64,000 nucleotides of DNA from Prorocentrum cordatum (lineage: Eukaryota; Sar; Dinophyceae; Prorocentrales; Prorocentraceae), in assembly GCA_963575745.1 (NCBI GenBank), contig CAUYUJ010005736.1, positions 339,255 to 403,254 of the forward strand, written 5' to 3'. The translations under genes and the position numbers were made by a program. Under the pieces are notes generated by a model, which was not told the origin of the DNA, did no database searches, and saw only the letters and a program-made list of their open reading frames with translations. Shown in pieces: positions 51,776 to 63,225 of the stretch (its first letter is position 1; every line of letters begins with the position of its first letter).

Positions 51776-52135
51776 AAGCGTCGGATGCTGCTGATGATCC
51801 GCTGCTGCCTGCTCCCTCTTTCGCCTTCCTTCCTGGCCCTGGAGGGCGGCTCCTCCGCTCCGTCCCGGGGGGGTCCATGTGGGGGGGGGGGCGTCCAAGA
51901 GAGGGGTTCGCAAACCACGGCGCAAACCACGGCACGAGGCACGTGCGCGGCCCAGGGGGTGCTGGTCAGGCGACGCCTTGAAAGAAGAAGAATAAGAAGA
52001 AACATAATAAGGATAAGAAGAAGAAGAAGAAGACGAGGGCCATGAATTCTGGGGAGATCTCATTGCGCGCTGGGTGGGTTTGCCGAGGCTGCGCCACGTT
52101 GCCGCGCGTACCGCCTTGTGAGCGCCTTGTGGACA
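51776..52135. other. Spacer, no recognised gene
   Basis: GC-rich with an AAGAAGAAG tract at 51985-52035. No gene recognised. Confidence 0.4.
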
Positions 52136-52139
52136 CCCC

Positions 52140-52335
52140 GTGATATGAGCTTCCACGACCTAGCTTTCACCACATGGCTTACACCACCAAGCTGGCACGG
52201 CATAGCTCGCACACCACAGGTTACATCCTGTAGACTACGCCCCACAGCTTCCACATCCAGTTCACACCACATAACTTGCACTGCATAGCTTACTCCGCGC
52301 ATCTCCCACCCCCATGGCTCACACCACGCAGCTCA
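52140..52335 (+). repeat. CACACCACATAGCTT-type short repeat
   Basis: About ten degenerate copies of CACACCACATAGCTT at 15-20 bp steps. Confidence 0.75.
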
Positions 52336-52524
52336 CACGGGAGAGCTTCCACCTCCTGGGCGCAATCAATGACGCTCTGGTCGGGATCCACGCTGGCCAA
52401 CATACATTATCCCCGTGCTTGTCTTATGTTGCTGCGGAGGGAGTAGAGGAAGAGGACCTGCTTCTCCCCCCGACCCTCCAGGAGGGCGAAACGGCACCGG
52501 GGCCCCAAAGACTGCTCCCCGATG

Positions 52525-52725
52525 ATCCGTTCCCTCCCTCCCTCCCTCCCTCCCTTCCTGCTCCTCCCACAGCTTCTGGTCTCCCCCCCTAATTATTATC
52601 CTCCTCCTCCTCCTCCTCCTCCTTCTCCTCCTCCTCCCGTCCCTCTTCTCATGCGACCCATCCCTGTACTCCTCCTCCTCCTCCTCCTCCTCCTCCTCCT
52701 CCCTCCTCCGCTCTCCCCGTTAGTT
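52525..52725 (+). repeat. CCT/TCC microsatellite
   Basis: CCCTCCCT then CTCCTCCTC runs. Confidence 0.93.
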
Positions 52726-52945
52726 ATCCTTCAACATCCACCTGCCCCCCCCCGCCCTGCTCTCCCCGCGCAGGTCACGTTCCCGTGCTGCTGCCGCGCC
52801 GCGACGGCAGGGAGCCTGCCAGCGCCGTGCCCGTTGAGCTCCAGGACCGACGCGGCGTCCGTCAGTGAGCTGCAGACGTCGCCGGCGGAGCCGTTGGACA
52901 GCCGCTCCCAGAGCTGGGGCGCACCGGGGGCCCGGGGATTGCATA
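52726..52945. other. GC-rich spacer
   Basis: No tandem repeat and no recognised gene. Confidence 0.35.
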
Positions 52946-52949
52946 CAGG

Positions 52950-53100
52950 AGGAGGCCGCCCTCTCTGAAGGCGCCCAGGGACACACAAATAGATAGACAC
53001 AGATCCAAGGATGCCGCACATGTGTCCAAAAGTTCTGGAGTTTCGTGGTCCCCCCCGACTTCCCCTATGTTCACCGCATTCGCACACCCGAGCATCCGTA
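52950..53100 (+). repeat. Dispersed ~240-bp repeat, copy 2 (partial)
   Basis: GCCGCCCTCTCTGAAGGCGC to ATGTGTCC and CTGGAGTTTCGT, as at 50845-50945; the rest is absent. Confidence 0.85.
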
Positions 53101-53698
53101 CCCTCATGCTTGCCACTGCTTTGGCATGATAACAACATGAGTGTTCTCGCCATTGTGGAATGATACCACATTCGCTCCGTCAAATCTGCACCTCCTGCTC
53201 CTTCCACTTCTGGGAAAACCAAGACGCACCGATACGCGCCACTCCCCGGACCTCTCGCGGGGCATGTTCTGACCCGCATGTCGATGCGACTCCAGCGGCG
53301 GCGGCGAGGGCCTCCCAGGAGGCCTCCAAACGGCGAAAAACGAGGGAAGAGCATCGGCATCGGTATCTTTCCTCCTCTCTGTGCTCCTCCCTCTCCACTT
53401 CTCTGCCTTCGCTCCAGAATTTAATTCTTCCCATCGAATCGACGATAAATACGCATAGCTTTCGCAACAAATCTACTGGGAGTTCTAGGCATGTTCTCGT
53501 AGATCCGACGAGAAAACTAACTCTGCAGCAACTCAGCTCTGCAGCCGAGCCCCTGCTCGATGCCTCAGGAGGGCAGGAGCGACAGGCCGCCCGCGCACGA
53601 ACCCCGGGCCCGCGCGAGCAGCAGCGCGCCGCGCCTTCTCGGCCGAGAAGTCGCCGCTTCTGAAGCGGTGGACCTCCCGCGGTCTCCAGGAACCCAGC
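53101..53698. other. Spacer, no recognised gene
   Basis: 53270-53360 carries GCGACTCCAGCGGCGGCGGC and GAGGGCCTCCCAGGAGGCC, also near 49005. No gene recognised. Confidence 0.4.
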
Positions 53699-53699
53699 C

Positions 53700-53990
53700 A
53701 TGGAGGCCTCCTCCTCCTCCTCCTCCTCCTCCTCCTCCTCCCCATCCTCGTCTTATCAGCATGAGCATGATCATCATCAGCAGCAGCATCAGCAGCATCA
53801 CCATCATCATATTCATCTGCATCAGCATCATCATCAGCAGCATCAGCATCATCAGCAGCAGCATCAGCATCAGCATCAGCCTCATCATCCTCATCCTCAT
53901 CATCATCAGCATCATCAGCAGCATCGTAATCATCATCAGCATCACCATCAGCAGCATCATCATCAATATCATCATCACCATCCCCTGCCC
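53700..53990 (+). repeat. TCC then CAT/CAG microsatellite
   Basis: TCCTCC to 53745, then imperfect (CAT)n/(CAG)n like 35455-36158. Confidence 0.93.
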
Positions 53991-54590
53991 CCTCCTCCAC
54001 GTACCCGTCCCTCCGTCTCTTGTCTTCTCCCTCCACCGTCCTCGCTCCTGTGTGTAGGGGGGACGTTTGCTTTCTCTTGTCTGCTATGCTGTTTTATGGA
54101 ACATATTCGCTTGTGGGCCGCGGGAGACATCCGCACACCTCCAGAGACCTCTGGAGACCCCCCTCAGAGGCCCGGGGACCGGCCTCTCGTCCCGCGTCGC
54201 CTGCTGACGGTCACGGGGCCCCGCCGGGGCCTCGAGAGGCCCAAAAACACTTCGGACTCCGCCGCCGCCCTGGGGGCCACGTCGGGTGCTCCTCGAGGTG
54301 CTCCTGGCGCAGCCGTGCAGGGGCCCCGTCCTTGGGTCCTCCCGCAGGCCAGCCCTCCGAGGCCTCCGAGGAAGCCTCCTCGAATCGAAAAGCCTTCCGC
54401 CTCCGTCGTCGGGGGCCCTCCTCGCTCGCGAGCGTCTGCAGGGCGCGGCAAGGGCGCGACAGGGAAGCCGCTCCGACAAACGAGCACCCCGACGCCCAAG
54501 CGCAGGTCATGGCAGGCCGTCCGAGCCGCCACGGGCCGTGGCGACGCACGAGAGCCTCCGTGGACGCCCGGGCCCTCCTCCTCCGTCCTC
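53991..54590. other. GC-rich region, no recognised gene
   Basis: Open in most frames on both strands (54164-54640) because of composition. No motif I recognise. Confidence 0.4.
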
Positions 54591-54710
54591 CCTCCTCCGT
54601 CCTCCTCCTCCTCGGTCCTCCTCCTCCTCGGTCCTCCACCTCCGTCCTCCTCCTCCTCCTCCTCCTCCTCCCTCCTCCTCCTCCTCCTCATCCTCCTCCT
54701 CGACAACTCT
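54591..54710 (+). repeat. TCC microsatellite
   Basis: CCTCCTCCTCGGTCCTCC then (CTC)n. Confidence 0.93.
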
Positions 54711-54754
54711 GTCCAGGAACTGCCGAGCCCAGAGCATTGGATACCGACTTTCTG

Positions 54755-54842
54755 TCGGTCGCGACCGATGCCGAAACTTCAAGCAAAATAGGCAGCGGCC
54801 GATCTCGTCGGTCGCGACTGGAGAATTCCAGCATCCGATGAT
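54755..54842. repeat. TCGGTCGCGACCGA cluster, copy 2 (short)
   Basis: GTCGGTCGCGACCGATGCC, CTTCAAGCAAAATAG, CGTCGGTCGCGACTGGAGAA, TCCAGCATCCGATGATCA; same order reversed or forward at the other two clusters. Confidence 0.8.
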
Positions 54843-56515
54843 CAGGGAGGGGGGAGGGGGCCTCCACCGCGGAGGACCCCATCAGGACCCCGCGACCCTT
54901 CCAGAGCCCCTCTGAAAAACTCGTGACAAAAAAGCACGCGGCGGTCGCTCATCGGAGCTCGATCCTCGGGAGAGCCTGGCGACACCCAGTGTGTCGAGGA
55001 GAGTGCCTGGCGGTCGCGCCGACACCAGCTGCACGCAGCGGATTTCGTACCGCCCGCCACCTTTTTCCCAAACAACCACCACTCCTCGTCCAGCCTGGCA
55101 CAGCCATACCAAAGATAGAGCATCCCCCAAGGACACGAGACCCTCTGCCGGCCAAAACACACAGAACATCCAAGCGTACCCTCCCGAGGATGCACACGAG
55201 CATCCGACCAGCTCGAAGAGCATCAGGGTGGCCTCCCCGAACCGGCCTCGACCTTGCACCTCGGTCCGACTGCATCGGCATCGCCCAAGACGTGGACAGA
55301 AGAGATCGGTACGATGCTCACTAGCGAACGCCGCCCAAAGCTTGTTGTCCTCGCAGCGCGGCAGAGGCAATCCGCACGCGCGCTCTAGGAATCCTGGGCA
55401 CGGAACACTACAGTCAACCAGTAGAATAGGGATACGCGGTAAGGATGCCAGGGCCTTGGAGGGCCATGTCGACGCTCTGCTTTGGGGGCGGGGAGCGGAC
55501 GGCGAAAGCGGCAAGGGATGGGCCGACGGGAAAGGATGCAGGGGCACCCTGGGGAAGGTTGCCCATCCTTGCAGTGCGGGTGGACTCGAATTGTCTGACG
55601 GCACGAGGGGGAGAGGAGGGCGGAAGGTGGCCGCGGATGGCGGGAGGGACGGGAGGCACTGACGGCTCGAGAAGCATCGGCAAGGGATGCCGTCCGTAAC
55701 AGGCAGCGGCCACCGTGGGGCGACGGGTGGTGACACCTGCAGCGAGCCCCGCTGAGAAAGGGCAGGAACGGGAACTACTGCTGTCCATCGCTTGCGTTCT
55801 CTCCATCCCCAAGGGCGCCCAACTTCGCGCTGCGCGAAGCGCGGATGACATGGCGCGCTCGCGCCGCCCTCTAGGGGAGAAGGGGGAGGATGAGGAATCG
55901 GAGTAGAACCGCGAAGCGCGATGAATTTCGCGCCCTCGAGGGCGCCATAGACTTCGATCCTCCCGACCGTGGGTGGCTCCGCGGCAATATGCGAACCCTA
56001 CCCCTGCTGGTCCAAGCGACGCTGGGGCTAGATGCAGACATCCCTCGGATTCGGAAACCCAGCTTTCGCCTCAGACCTCTGACCTGCTCGGGTACAGTCA
56101 TCGTGCTACCAGAAGAATTGCTCAGTGAGAAACGAAGCGGCGTGGTTTGGCCATGGCGAACCGCGGCTTCGAATAAGGTCCCCAGAACTAGATCTGAGGA
56201 ACGGCCCGAAAACCAGAGCCCCTCCTGAGCCCGAAGAGGTCCTTGTTTCAACGTCCTGACTGGAGAGTTCGCATGTGATTGCCAAGGTGAGCGTTTTCTT
56301 ATTCGGTCGACATTGGGCGGAAGGTGAGGGGGGAGGGGGGAGGGGGGAGGGTCTGGCTCCGGACCTCTGCTTAGTGCCACTGTTTGCAGCAGTGCGTCCT
56401 CATTATTGGGGAGGCCCCACCTGCTCGAAACAGGCGACGAAGAAAGCTAAGAGATCTTTTCCATGGGGAGGGGGGGGGGGTGCGAGGGCCCGCGCTGATC
56501 GGCAGAACAAGGAAT
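54843..56515. other. GC-rich region, no recognised gene
   Basis: A 284-codon minus frame (55736-54882) and a 223-codon plus frame overlap; neither has a recognisable domain or consistent third-position bias that I can judge. 56090-56230 is a diverged relative of 38150-38310. 56310-56360 is a GGGGGA tract. Confidence 0.4.
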
Positions 56516-56980
56516 AAGCAAACGATCACCAGTGATGACCCTCTATGGCGTCTGCCCGAGTTGTCGACGACGACATCGGGCGGCCGGGGCGCGCCTCCTC
56601 TGGCGGGCTGGGGGGCTCTGGCTGAGGGGGCGGCAGCATCGCCGTGCCCGGCCGCTCGCAGGGGGGGTGGCACCGCCGCCGCCGCCGTCGCCTCCGCCGT
56701 CGTCTCTGCCGTCTTCGTCGATCCAGGATCGAGGATGGAGGATCGAGGTTTGAGGATCGAGGTTAGGGGCTCACCGCGAGGATCGTTCAACCTTGAATGA
56801 TCGGCCGCTGCCGAAACGTCGAATCGCTCCACATCGACCGAGTCTGGGTCGCCAGCGGCGTTGAACGTGGCACGCTAGCGGCGGGGTCGCCGCCTGTCGA
56901 CACGACGCAAACCTGCCGTACCAAGAATCCACCCCAAGATACGTCCCGAACCGATTGTTGCGGCAGCGCCCTGCGGGCGA
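56516..56980. other. Spacer with GAGGATCGAGG repeats
   Basis: 56725-56765 has four GAGGATCGAGG-type repeats. No gene recognised. Confidence 0.45.
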
Positions 56981-57004
56981 CCGCCGGCGGAGTCCGCGGC
57001 GGCG

Positions 57005-57265
57005 GCCTCGCAAGAAACCTCGATCCTCGATCCTCGTCCTCGTCGTCCTCCTCCTTCTCCTGCTACTCCTCATCCTCCTCATCCTCCTCTTCTCCTCCTC
57101 CATTCCTCCTCGATTCCTCCTCCATTCCTCCTCCATGCCTCCTCCTCCTCCTTTTCCTCCTCCTCCTCCTCATCTTCCTCCTCCTCCTCCTCCTCTTCCT
57201 CCTCCTCCTCATTCTCCTCCTCCTCCTCCACCTCATCCTCATCCTCATTCTTCTCCATCACCTCC
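57005..57265 (+). repeat. TCC/CTC microsatellite
   Basis: Imperfect CTCCTC, ~250 bp. Confidence 0.95.
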
Positions 57266-57484
57266 TCTGTGCGGCGGGGATGTATCAATAACTACCGCCT
57301 GGGCGATCGATCTTCGGGGACCTTGGCAGGCGGTGGATCTGGATATGTAGCACAACGCAGTTGCGGATGAGAGTGAGGGGGCGGGCGCGGGGAGGGTCGC
57401 GGGTGGGTTGCGGGCGGGTCGCGAGAGGCGCGGGGGCTACAAGCAACCACAACCACATCGAGGACACACCCTGGAGGACGTTTT

Positions 57485-57668
57485 GTGCACGCCAAGATTC
57501 GCCGGAACACCCAAACCAACTTCGTACTGGTTCTGGTCGATGTGACGCCCCAGAACGGCCAAATCGACTACAGCCGCAACCAAAGTGCTCATGCCGAGGT
57601 CGGCGGGCTTTCCCCCGAGGACCTTCTAGAAAAATCCACTCAGCTGTGGGTACGGTTCTCTGCTGCGC
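57485..57668 (+). CDS. Possible coding fragment of unknown function
   Basis: A plus frame (first codon near 57485) reads QTNFVLVLVDVTPQNG, QIDYSRNQSAHAEVGG, LSPEDLLEKSTQLWVRFSAA before entering the GTCGCGG satellite at ~57670. It is protein-like, with a beta-strand then helix pattern, and differs from all repeats here. There is no in-frame ATG at its start, so it would be an internal exon piece or relic. Family not recognised. Confidence 0.3.
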
Positions 57669-57669
57669 T

Positions 57670-57805
57670 CAGAAGAGGGTCGCGGAGTGGGTCGCGGGTG
57701 GGTCGCGGGTGTGCCACGAGTGGGTCTTGGGTGGGTCTTGGACGGGTCGCTGGTGGGTCGCGGGTTTGTCGCAGATGGGACGCGAGGCGACGACAACAAC
57801 AACAA
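57670..57805 (+). repeat. 10-bp satellite and short CAA tract
   Basis: GTCGCGGGTGG and GGGTCTTGG units, then ACAACAACAACAA leading to composite copy C. Confidence 0.85.
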
Positions 57806-57812
57806 CAATCAT

Positions 57813-58977
57813 TTTAAGACTGTTCGCCCTTATCTGCTCGAGTGCCCAAAATTCCTATTTCCCAAACCCTCGATACCCGCCCTCTTCGTCTTCGATCGAA
57901 CTCCTTTTGGGGGGTATACCTTTCTTCCCTGCAGGCCGGGCCCCGGCAAGCGGCGGGGCGGCCGCGGACCGTCGGCCTGGCCAGCGGCAGCACTGATCGG
58001 CGGGGCGGCCGCGGACCGTCGACCCGACACCAAGAGGGACGGACAGGGGACCGACCACGACGACGACGACGACGACGTCGACGACAACGGCGACGACGAC
58101 GACGGCGACGACGACGACGAGCGAAAGCGAGAGCGAACGAGAACGACAGCAGGGCCACAAGGACACGAAAGGCCACGAAGGGCAACAGCGGGGACACGAA
58201 GGGAATGCGTATGGGGCAACGAAGAGCGCGAACGAGCGGGGGCCACGAAGGGCAGATAATGCGGGGCCACAGAAGGCAACGATGAGGCCACTACGGGTAG
58301 CAACTGGGCCACGTAGGACAGATGCATAGCCACGAAGGGCATACATATGGGGCCACGAAGGGCAGCGAGGGGGCCACGAAGGGATGCAACGGGGCCACGA
58401 AGGGCAGCGAGGGGGCCCCAAAGGGCTGCAACGGGGCCACGAAGGGCTGCGACGGGGCCACGAAGGGCAGCGACGGGGCCACGAAGGGCAGCGAGGGGGG
58501 CACGAAGGGCTGCAAAGGAGCCACGAAACAAAGCGAAGGGGCCACGAAGGACTGCAACGGAGCCACGAAGGGCAGCGAGGAGGCCACGAGGGGCTGCAAC
58601 GGGGCCACGAAGGGCAACGAGTGGGCCACGATGGCTGCAACGGGGCCACGAAACACAGCGAGGAGGCCACGAAGGGCTGCAACGAGGCCACGAAGGGCAG
58701 CGAGATCCCGATTCCTATATAGTCTGTAAGGGAGTCCTAAGCGTGAGCGCGACTCCTGAGTGCCTGGGTGTCGGGAGCGCGGCGCTGGAGTAAATTGCAA
58801 GGGCGCTATTCTTCCGTAAATTGCAAGCAAGTCTCTAGCGAGAGCGCGACTCCAGAGCGCCGGGAGAATAAGTCCTAAGGAAGTCCTAAGCGAAAGCGCG
58901 ATTCTTCAATGAATTGCGAGGAAATATCAGGCGGGAGCCGTTGTTGTTGCTGCTGCTGCTGTTGTTGCTGCTGCTGC

Positions 58978-59023
<46 letters not shown>

Positions 59024-59135
59024 GCTGTTGTTGTTGTTGCTATTGTTGTTGGTGTTGGTGTTGGTGTTGTTGTTGTTTTTGTAAGCCGGGGGCCAACGAC
59101 ACAGTTTGACCCTCGATATTTTCCCTGATAATTAG
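57813..59135 (+). repeat. Composite repeat, copy C
   Basis: Head module (57813-57945), GC-rich block, GAC tract (58055-58120), GGCCACGAAGGGC array (58140-58700), tail with 41-bp-type units (58735-58940), a 145-bp GTT/GCT tract (58941-59085), then the start of linker module M, which breaks off at 59135 and joins the array 3 start module. Confidence 0.9.
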
Positions 59136-59137
59136 CC

Positions 59138-59905
59138 TGGCGAAGGACCCAACCATATGCAGTTGTGGGTACCGTCTTTGTAAGCAACGCATTCGGTGGG
59201 GCTCCCTATGGGGCCACGAAGCGCTGTCCTGGGCGGGGGAGACGCATGCGAACACCCCCACTGGGGCCTTCGGTGGAGCTCCCTATGGGGCCACGAAGCG
59301 CTGTCCTGCGTGGGGGAGACGCATGCGAACACCCCGACTGAGGCCTTCGGTGGAGCTCCTTATGGGGCCACGAAGCGCTGTCCTGGGCGGGGGAGACGCA
59401 TGCGAACACCCCCACTGGGGCATTCGGTGGAGCTCCCTATGGGGCTACGAAACGCTGTCCTGCGTGGGGGAGACGCATGCGAACACCCCGACTGAGGCCT
59501 TCGGCGGAGCTCCCTATGGGGCCACGAAGCGCTGTCCTGGGTGGGGGAGACGCATGCAAACACCCTGTATGGGGCTACGAAACGCTGTCCTGGGTGGGGG
59601 AGACGCATGCGAACACCCCCACTGGGGCCTTCGGTGAAGCTCCCCATGCCACGAAACGCTGTCCTGCGTGGGGGAGACGCATGCGAACACCCCCACTGGG
59701 GCCTTCGGTGGAGCTCCCTATGGGGCCACGAAGCGCTGTCCTGCGTGGGGGAGACGCATGCGAACACCCCGATTGAGGACTTCGGTGGAGCTCCCTATGG
59801 GGCTACGAAACGCTGTCCTGGGTGGGGGAGACGCATGCGAACACCCCAACTGGGGCCTTCGGTGGAGCTCCCTATGGGGCCACGAAACGTGTGAGAGGTG
59901 TGCCG
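59138..59905 (+). repeat. Array 3: ~72-75-bp tandem repeat with start module
   Basis: Start module TGGCGAAGGACCCAACCATA at 59138. About nine units: GGGGGAGACGCATGCGAACA, CCCCACTGGGGCCTTC, GGTGGAGCTCCC, TATGGGGCCACGAAGCGCTG, TCCTG. The last unit ends in the 90-bp family form (ACGAAACGTGTGAGAGGTG). Confidence 0.92.
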
Positions 59906-60260
59906 AGAGCAAAGGCAAGGAGGGGGAGGAGGGAGGAGGGAGGAGGGGGAGGAGGAAGGAAGAAAGGAGGAGAGACGCGGGGCGCTCTCTTCAAAACGAG
60001 GACCCCACACCACAAGATGGTTGGGAAAAACAAGGTGCGAGCCCCGGGAAGGGCACTTCAATAGAAAAAACAATGTGCACCGGACGGGGAGGATTAACAA
60101 TGATTATTCCTGAGACGTGAGAGTTCAACAAAAGTCATGTTAAAACTGTTCGCTCCTATCTGCTCGCGTGCTATTCAACACGTATATCCCAAACTCTCGG
60201 TTCGCGCCCTCTTCGTCCTCGATCGTACCCCCGTGGGGGAATTTACTCCTCACCTGCCAC
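59906..60260 (+). repeat. Array 3 end: purine tract, end module, module M, head module
   Basis: GGA tract (59915-59975), CTCTTCAAAACGAGGACCC (59987), GATGGTTGGGAAAAACAAGG, then module M (to 60125), a short CAA run and a head module copy (60139-60260). Confidence 0.88.
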
Positions 60261-60815
60261 GTGTATGTAGCGCAGCCCCAAAACAATGGGAAGAGACGAC
60301 GGGTGGAAGGGGGAGGGAGAAGGATGGAACACGAGAGAGATTAGCAGGGGGGCGAGGAGCAGAAAACCACGTGGTAGAAACAGACGGGCAGATCGGGCGG
60401 GCAGAACCTAGCATTAGGTCGGGCATGTCTTCCTGCAGGGGGATTTTCGACGAAAAATGAAAGATAATCAGAAACATATTCAGAAAATATTCAAACATAC
60501 GCAGAAATTCGTCCCCTGACTCTATCTTGACAATCGTTTAATACTCCTCCTGTAGAGGGACGTGCCCGACTTACGCCTAGCGGGCCGGTCGGGAAGGCGG
60601 GCCCCGGCGGGTCAGGTCGAACAGGCGGGATGCTGAAGAGTGCGCCCTGCATGGATCGCAAGGACGTCTCGAGCGAGGGACGACGGCCGTAAACGTCAAC
60701 GTCCGGCACGGCCTCGCGCGGGTGGTATTGGGGGGGGTGCCTACTACATGTGGGGGGCGACAAAAGGGCCCCCTCTGCTGGTTCCGAAAGGGGCCCCAGA
60801 GGATCGTTCCTGAGA
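60261..60815. other. Spacer, no recognised gene
   Basis: Non-tandem; short A-rich stretch at 60455-60510. No gene recognised. Confidence 0.4.
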
Positions 60816-60818
60816 GAG

Positions 60819-60897
60819 GATGCCACAAGCGAACCCGACCCCACCTCCTCTCTTCGAAATCGTCGGGTGGTGGGGTCGGGTTTGCACGTGGCCTCCT
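60819..60897. mobile_element. ~80-bp foldback element
   Basis: TGCCACAAGCGAACCCGACC pairs with GGTCGGGTTTGCACGTGGC, loop TTCGAAATCGTC. Relative of 38493-38576. Downstream CCTCCTAGAAGGCGCCTGCT recurs in changed form near 62785. Confidence 0.75.
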
Positions 60898-60939
60898 AGA
60901 AGGCGCCTGCTGATCCTAGAAGAAGAAGAACAATTATCC

Positions 60940-62445
60940 TGGCGACGGACCCAACCATATGCAGTTGTAGGTACCGCAATTGTGAACATTTTCTTCGGTG
61001 GAGCTCCCCATGGGGCCACGAAGCGCTGCACTGGGTGGGGGGAAACGCATGCGGGCGGTAGAACTGGAGCCGTCGGGCGAACTCCCCATGGGGCCACGAA
61101 ACGCCGTACTGGGTGGGGTGAAAATACCGAATTTGGTGTGTGGGACGCATGCGGGCGGTCCCACTGGTGGCTTCGGTGGAGCTTCCTATGGGGCCACGAA
61201 ACGTATGAGGGGTGTGCCACATGTGGATTCCAGGACGCATGCTGACGGTCCCACTGGGGGCTTCGGTGGAGCTCCCTATGGGGCCACGAAGCGCTGCACT
61301 GGGTGGGGGGGGACGCATGCGGGCGGTAGTACTGGGGCCGTCGGGCGAACTCCCTATGGGGCCACAAAACGTATGAGGAGTAAATGCAAAACCTGGTGAG
61401 TGGGACGCATGCGGGCGGTCCCAGGTGGTGGCTTCGGTGAAGCTCCCTATGGGGCCACGAAACGTATGAGGGGTGTGTGTGCCAACTTTGGTTTCCGGGA
61501 CGCATGCGGACGGTCCCACTGGGGGCTTCGGCGGAGCTCCCTATGGGGCCACGAAGCGTTGTACTGGGTGGATGAAAATGCCGAATTGGGTTTCCGAGAC
61601 GCATGCGGACGGTCCCACTGGGAGCTTCGGTGGAGCTCTCTACGGGGTCACGAAACGCCGTAGTGGGTGGTGTGAAAATACCAAAATTGTGTTTCAGAGA
61701 CGCATGCGGACGGTGCCACTGGGGGCTTCGGTGGGGCTCTCTATAGGGCCACGAAACGCCGTACTGGGTGGGGTGAAAATGCCAACTTAGATTTCCGGGT
61801 GTGGGGGACGCATGCGAACGGTAGCACTGGGACCTTCGGCGAGGCTCCCTGCGGGGCCACGGAACGCTGTACTGGGCGTGGGGGACGCATGCAGACGGTA
61901 GCACTAGGACCTTCGGTGGGGCTCCCTATGGGGCCACGAAACGCTGTACTGGGTGCGGGGGACGCATGCGGACGGTAGCACTGGGACCTTCGGTGGGGCT
62001 CCCTATCGGGCCACGAGACGCTGTACTGGATGGGGGGGACGCATGCGAACGGTAGCACTGGGACCTTCGGTGGGGCTCCCTATGGGGCCACGGAACGCTG
62101 TACTGGGCGGGGGGGACGCATGCGGACGGTATTACTGGGACCTTCGATGGGGCTCCCTATGGGGCCACGAAGCGCTGTACTGGGTGGGGTGGGGAACCAT
62201 GCGGACGGTAGCACTGGGACCTTCGATGGGGCTCCCTAGGGGGCCACGAAACGCAGTACTGGGTGTGGGGGCCGCATGCGGACGGTAGCACTGGGACCTT
62301 CGCTGGGGCTCCCTATGGGGCCACGAAGCGCTGTACTGGGTGGGGGGGGGGACGCATGCGGACGGTAGCACTGGGACCTTCGGTGGGGCTCCTTATGGGG
62401 CCACGAAACGCTGTACTGGGTGGGGGTGACGCATGCGGACGGTAG
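60940..62445 (+). repeat. Array 4: ~75-110-bp tandem repeat with start module
   Basis: Start module at 60940. Units share GACGCATGCGGACGGT, ACTGGGACCTTC, GGTGGGGCTCCC, TATGGGGCCACGAAACGC, TGTACTGGGTG. The first half (to ~61800) has longer units with ATGAAAATGCCGAATT-type inserts; the second half is regular at ~78 bp. Confidence 0.92.
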
Positions 62446-62540
62446 GGAGGAGGGGGAACAGGAGGAGAGGAGGAGGAACGCGAGGCGACATCTCTTCAAA
62501 ACGAGGACCCAACACCACAGGATGGTTGGGAAAAAGAAAA
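62446..62540 (+). repeat. Array 4 end: purine tract and end module
   Basis: GGGAGGAGG tract then CTCTTCAAAACGAGGACCC (62492) and GATGGTTGGGAAAAAG. Confidence 0.88.
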
Positions 62541-62614
62541 GGAAGAATAATACTAAACAGAAAAAATAATAATGATAAGAACAACACTAATAATAAACAA
62601 AAGAAGAAGAGACA

Positions 62615-62758
62615 CCATAAACATAAACTTTTGGCACTCCGTGCGGATTTCTTGGACCTGCGTTGGGCCCCCGTCCCTGGCGTGCGGAGCGCGCCAGGGG
62701 CGGCGCTGGAGGCGCAAGAAATACCCGCGCGGAACGCCAAAAAACTTTACGCTTATGG
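62615..62758. other. 144-bp imperfect long hairpin
   Basis: Left arm CCATAAACATAAACTTTTGG, CACTCCGTGCGG, ATTTCTTGGACC; right arm in reverse complement CCATAAGCGTAAAGTTTTTT, GGCGTTCCGCGCGGG, TATTTCTTGCGCC. Arms of ~65 bp meet at CCCTGGCG...CGCCAGGG. Confidence 0.75.
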
Positions 62759-62779
62759 CGCTGTTTGTTCGTCGAGCGT

Positions 62780-63000
62780 GGCCTCCCAGAAAACGTCTGC
62801 TGATCCCCCACGCGGCAGCGCCAGCCTCTAGCACGGCAGCGCCGCCCGGCGGGCGCCCGCCGCCAGCGTTCTCGGCGGCACTGGCCTCGGCGGCGCCCGC
62901 CCCGCCGGCGGCCAGGGCTGCTAGCCGGGCCCCGAGGTCGGCCTGCAGGTCCTGCCGGCAGGCGCTCAGGCGAGGCGCGAGCCGAAGTCGCCCCCCGCCT
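62780..63000. other. GC-rich spacer
   Basis: No gene recognised. Confidence 0.35.
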
Positions 63001-63225
63001 CCTGGCTAGCTGTAGGAGGCGCCAGAGAGGAGAGTCAGGAAGAGAAAGCACGCACACGGACACAAATGATCGTACACATTGGAAAATAGGGGAAATGGGG
63101 GGGACGAGCCTCCGGAAAACATGGACACACGTGGGGCATCCTTGGATCTGTGTCTGTCTATTGGTGTGTCCCTGGGCCCCTTCAGAGAAGGCGCCCCCCT
63201 CCTCCCTCCCCAGATCATTGGATGC
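63000..63225 (-). repeat. Dispersed ~240-bp repeat, copy 3 (reversed)
   Basis: Minus strand shows GAAGG-GCCCAGGGACACACC, AGACACAGATCCAAGGATGC, CACGTGTGTCC, CATTTGTGTCCGTGTGCGTG and CCTCCTACAGCTAGCCAGGAGG, as at 50845-51050. Confidence 0.85.

Noticed and set aside
54882-55736. 284-codon minus-strand frame
   Set aside because: An overlapping 223-codon plus-strand frame is equally open and neither shows a recognisable domain; GC-rich composition explains both.
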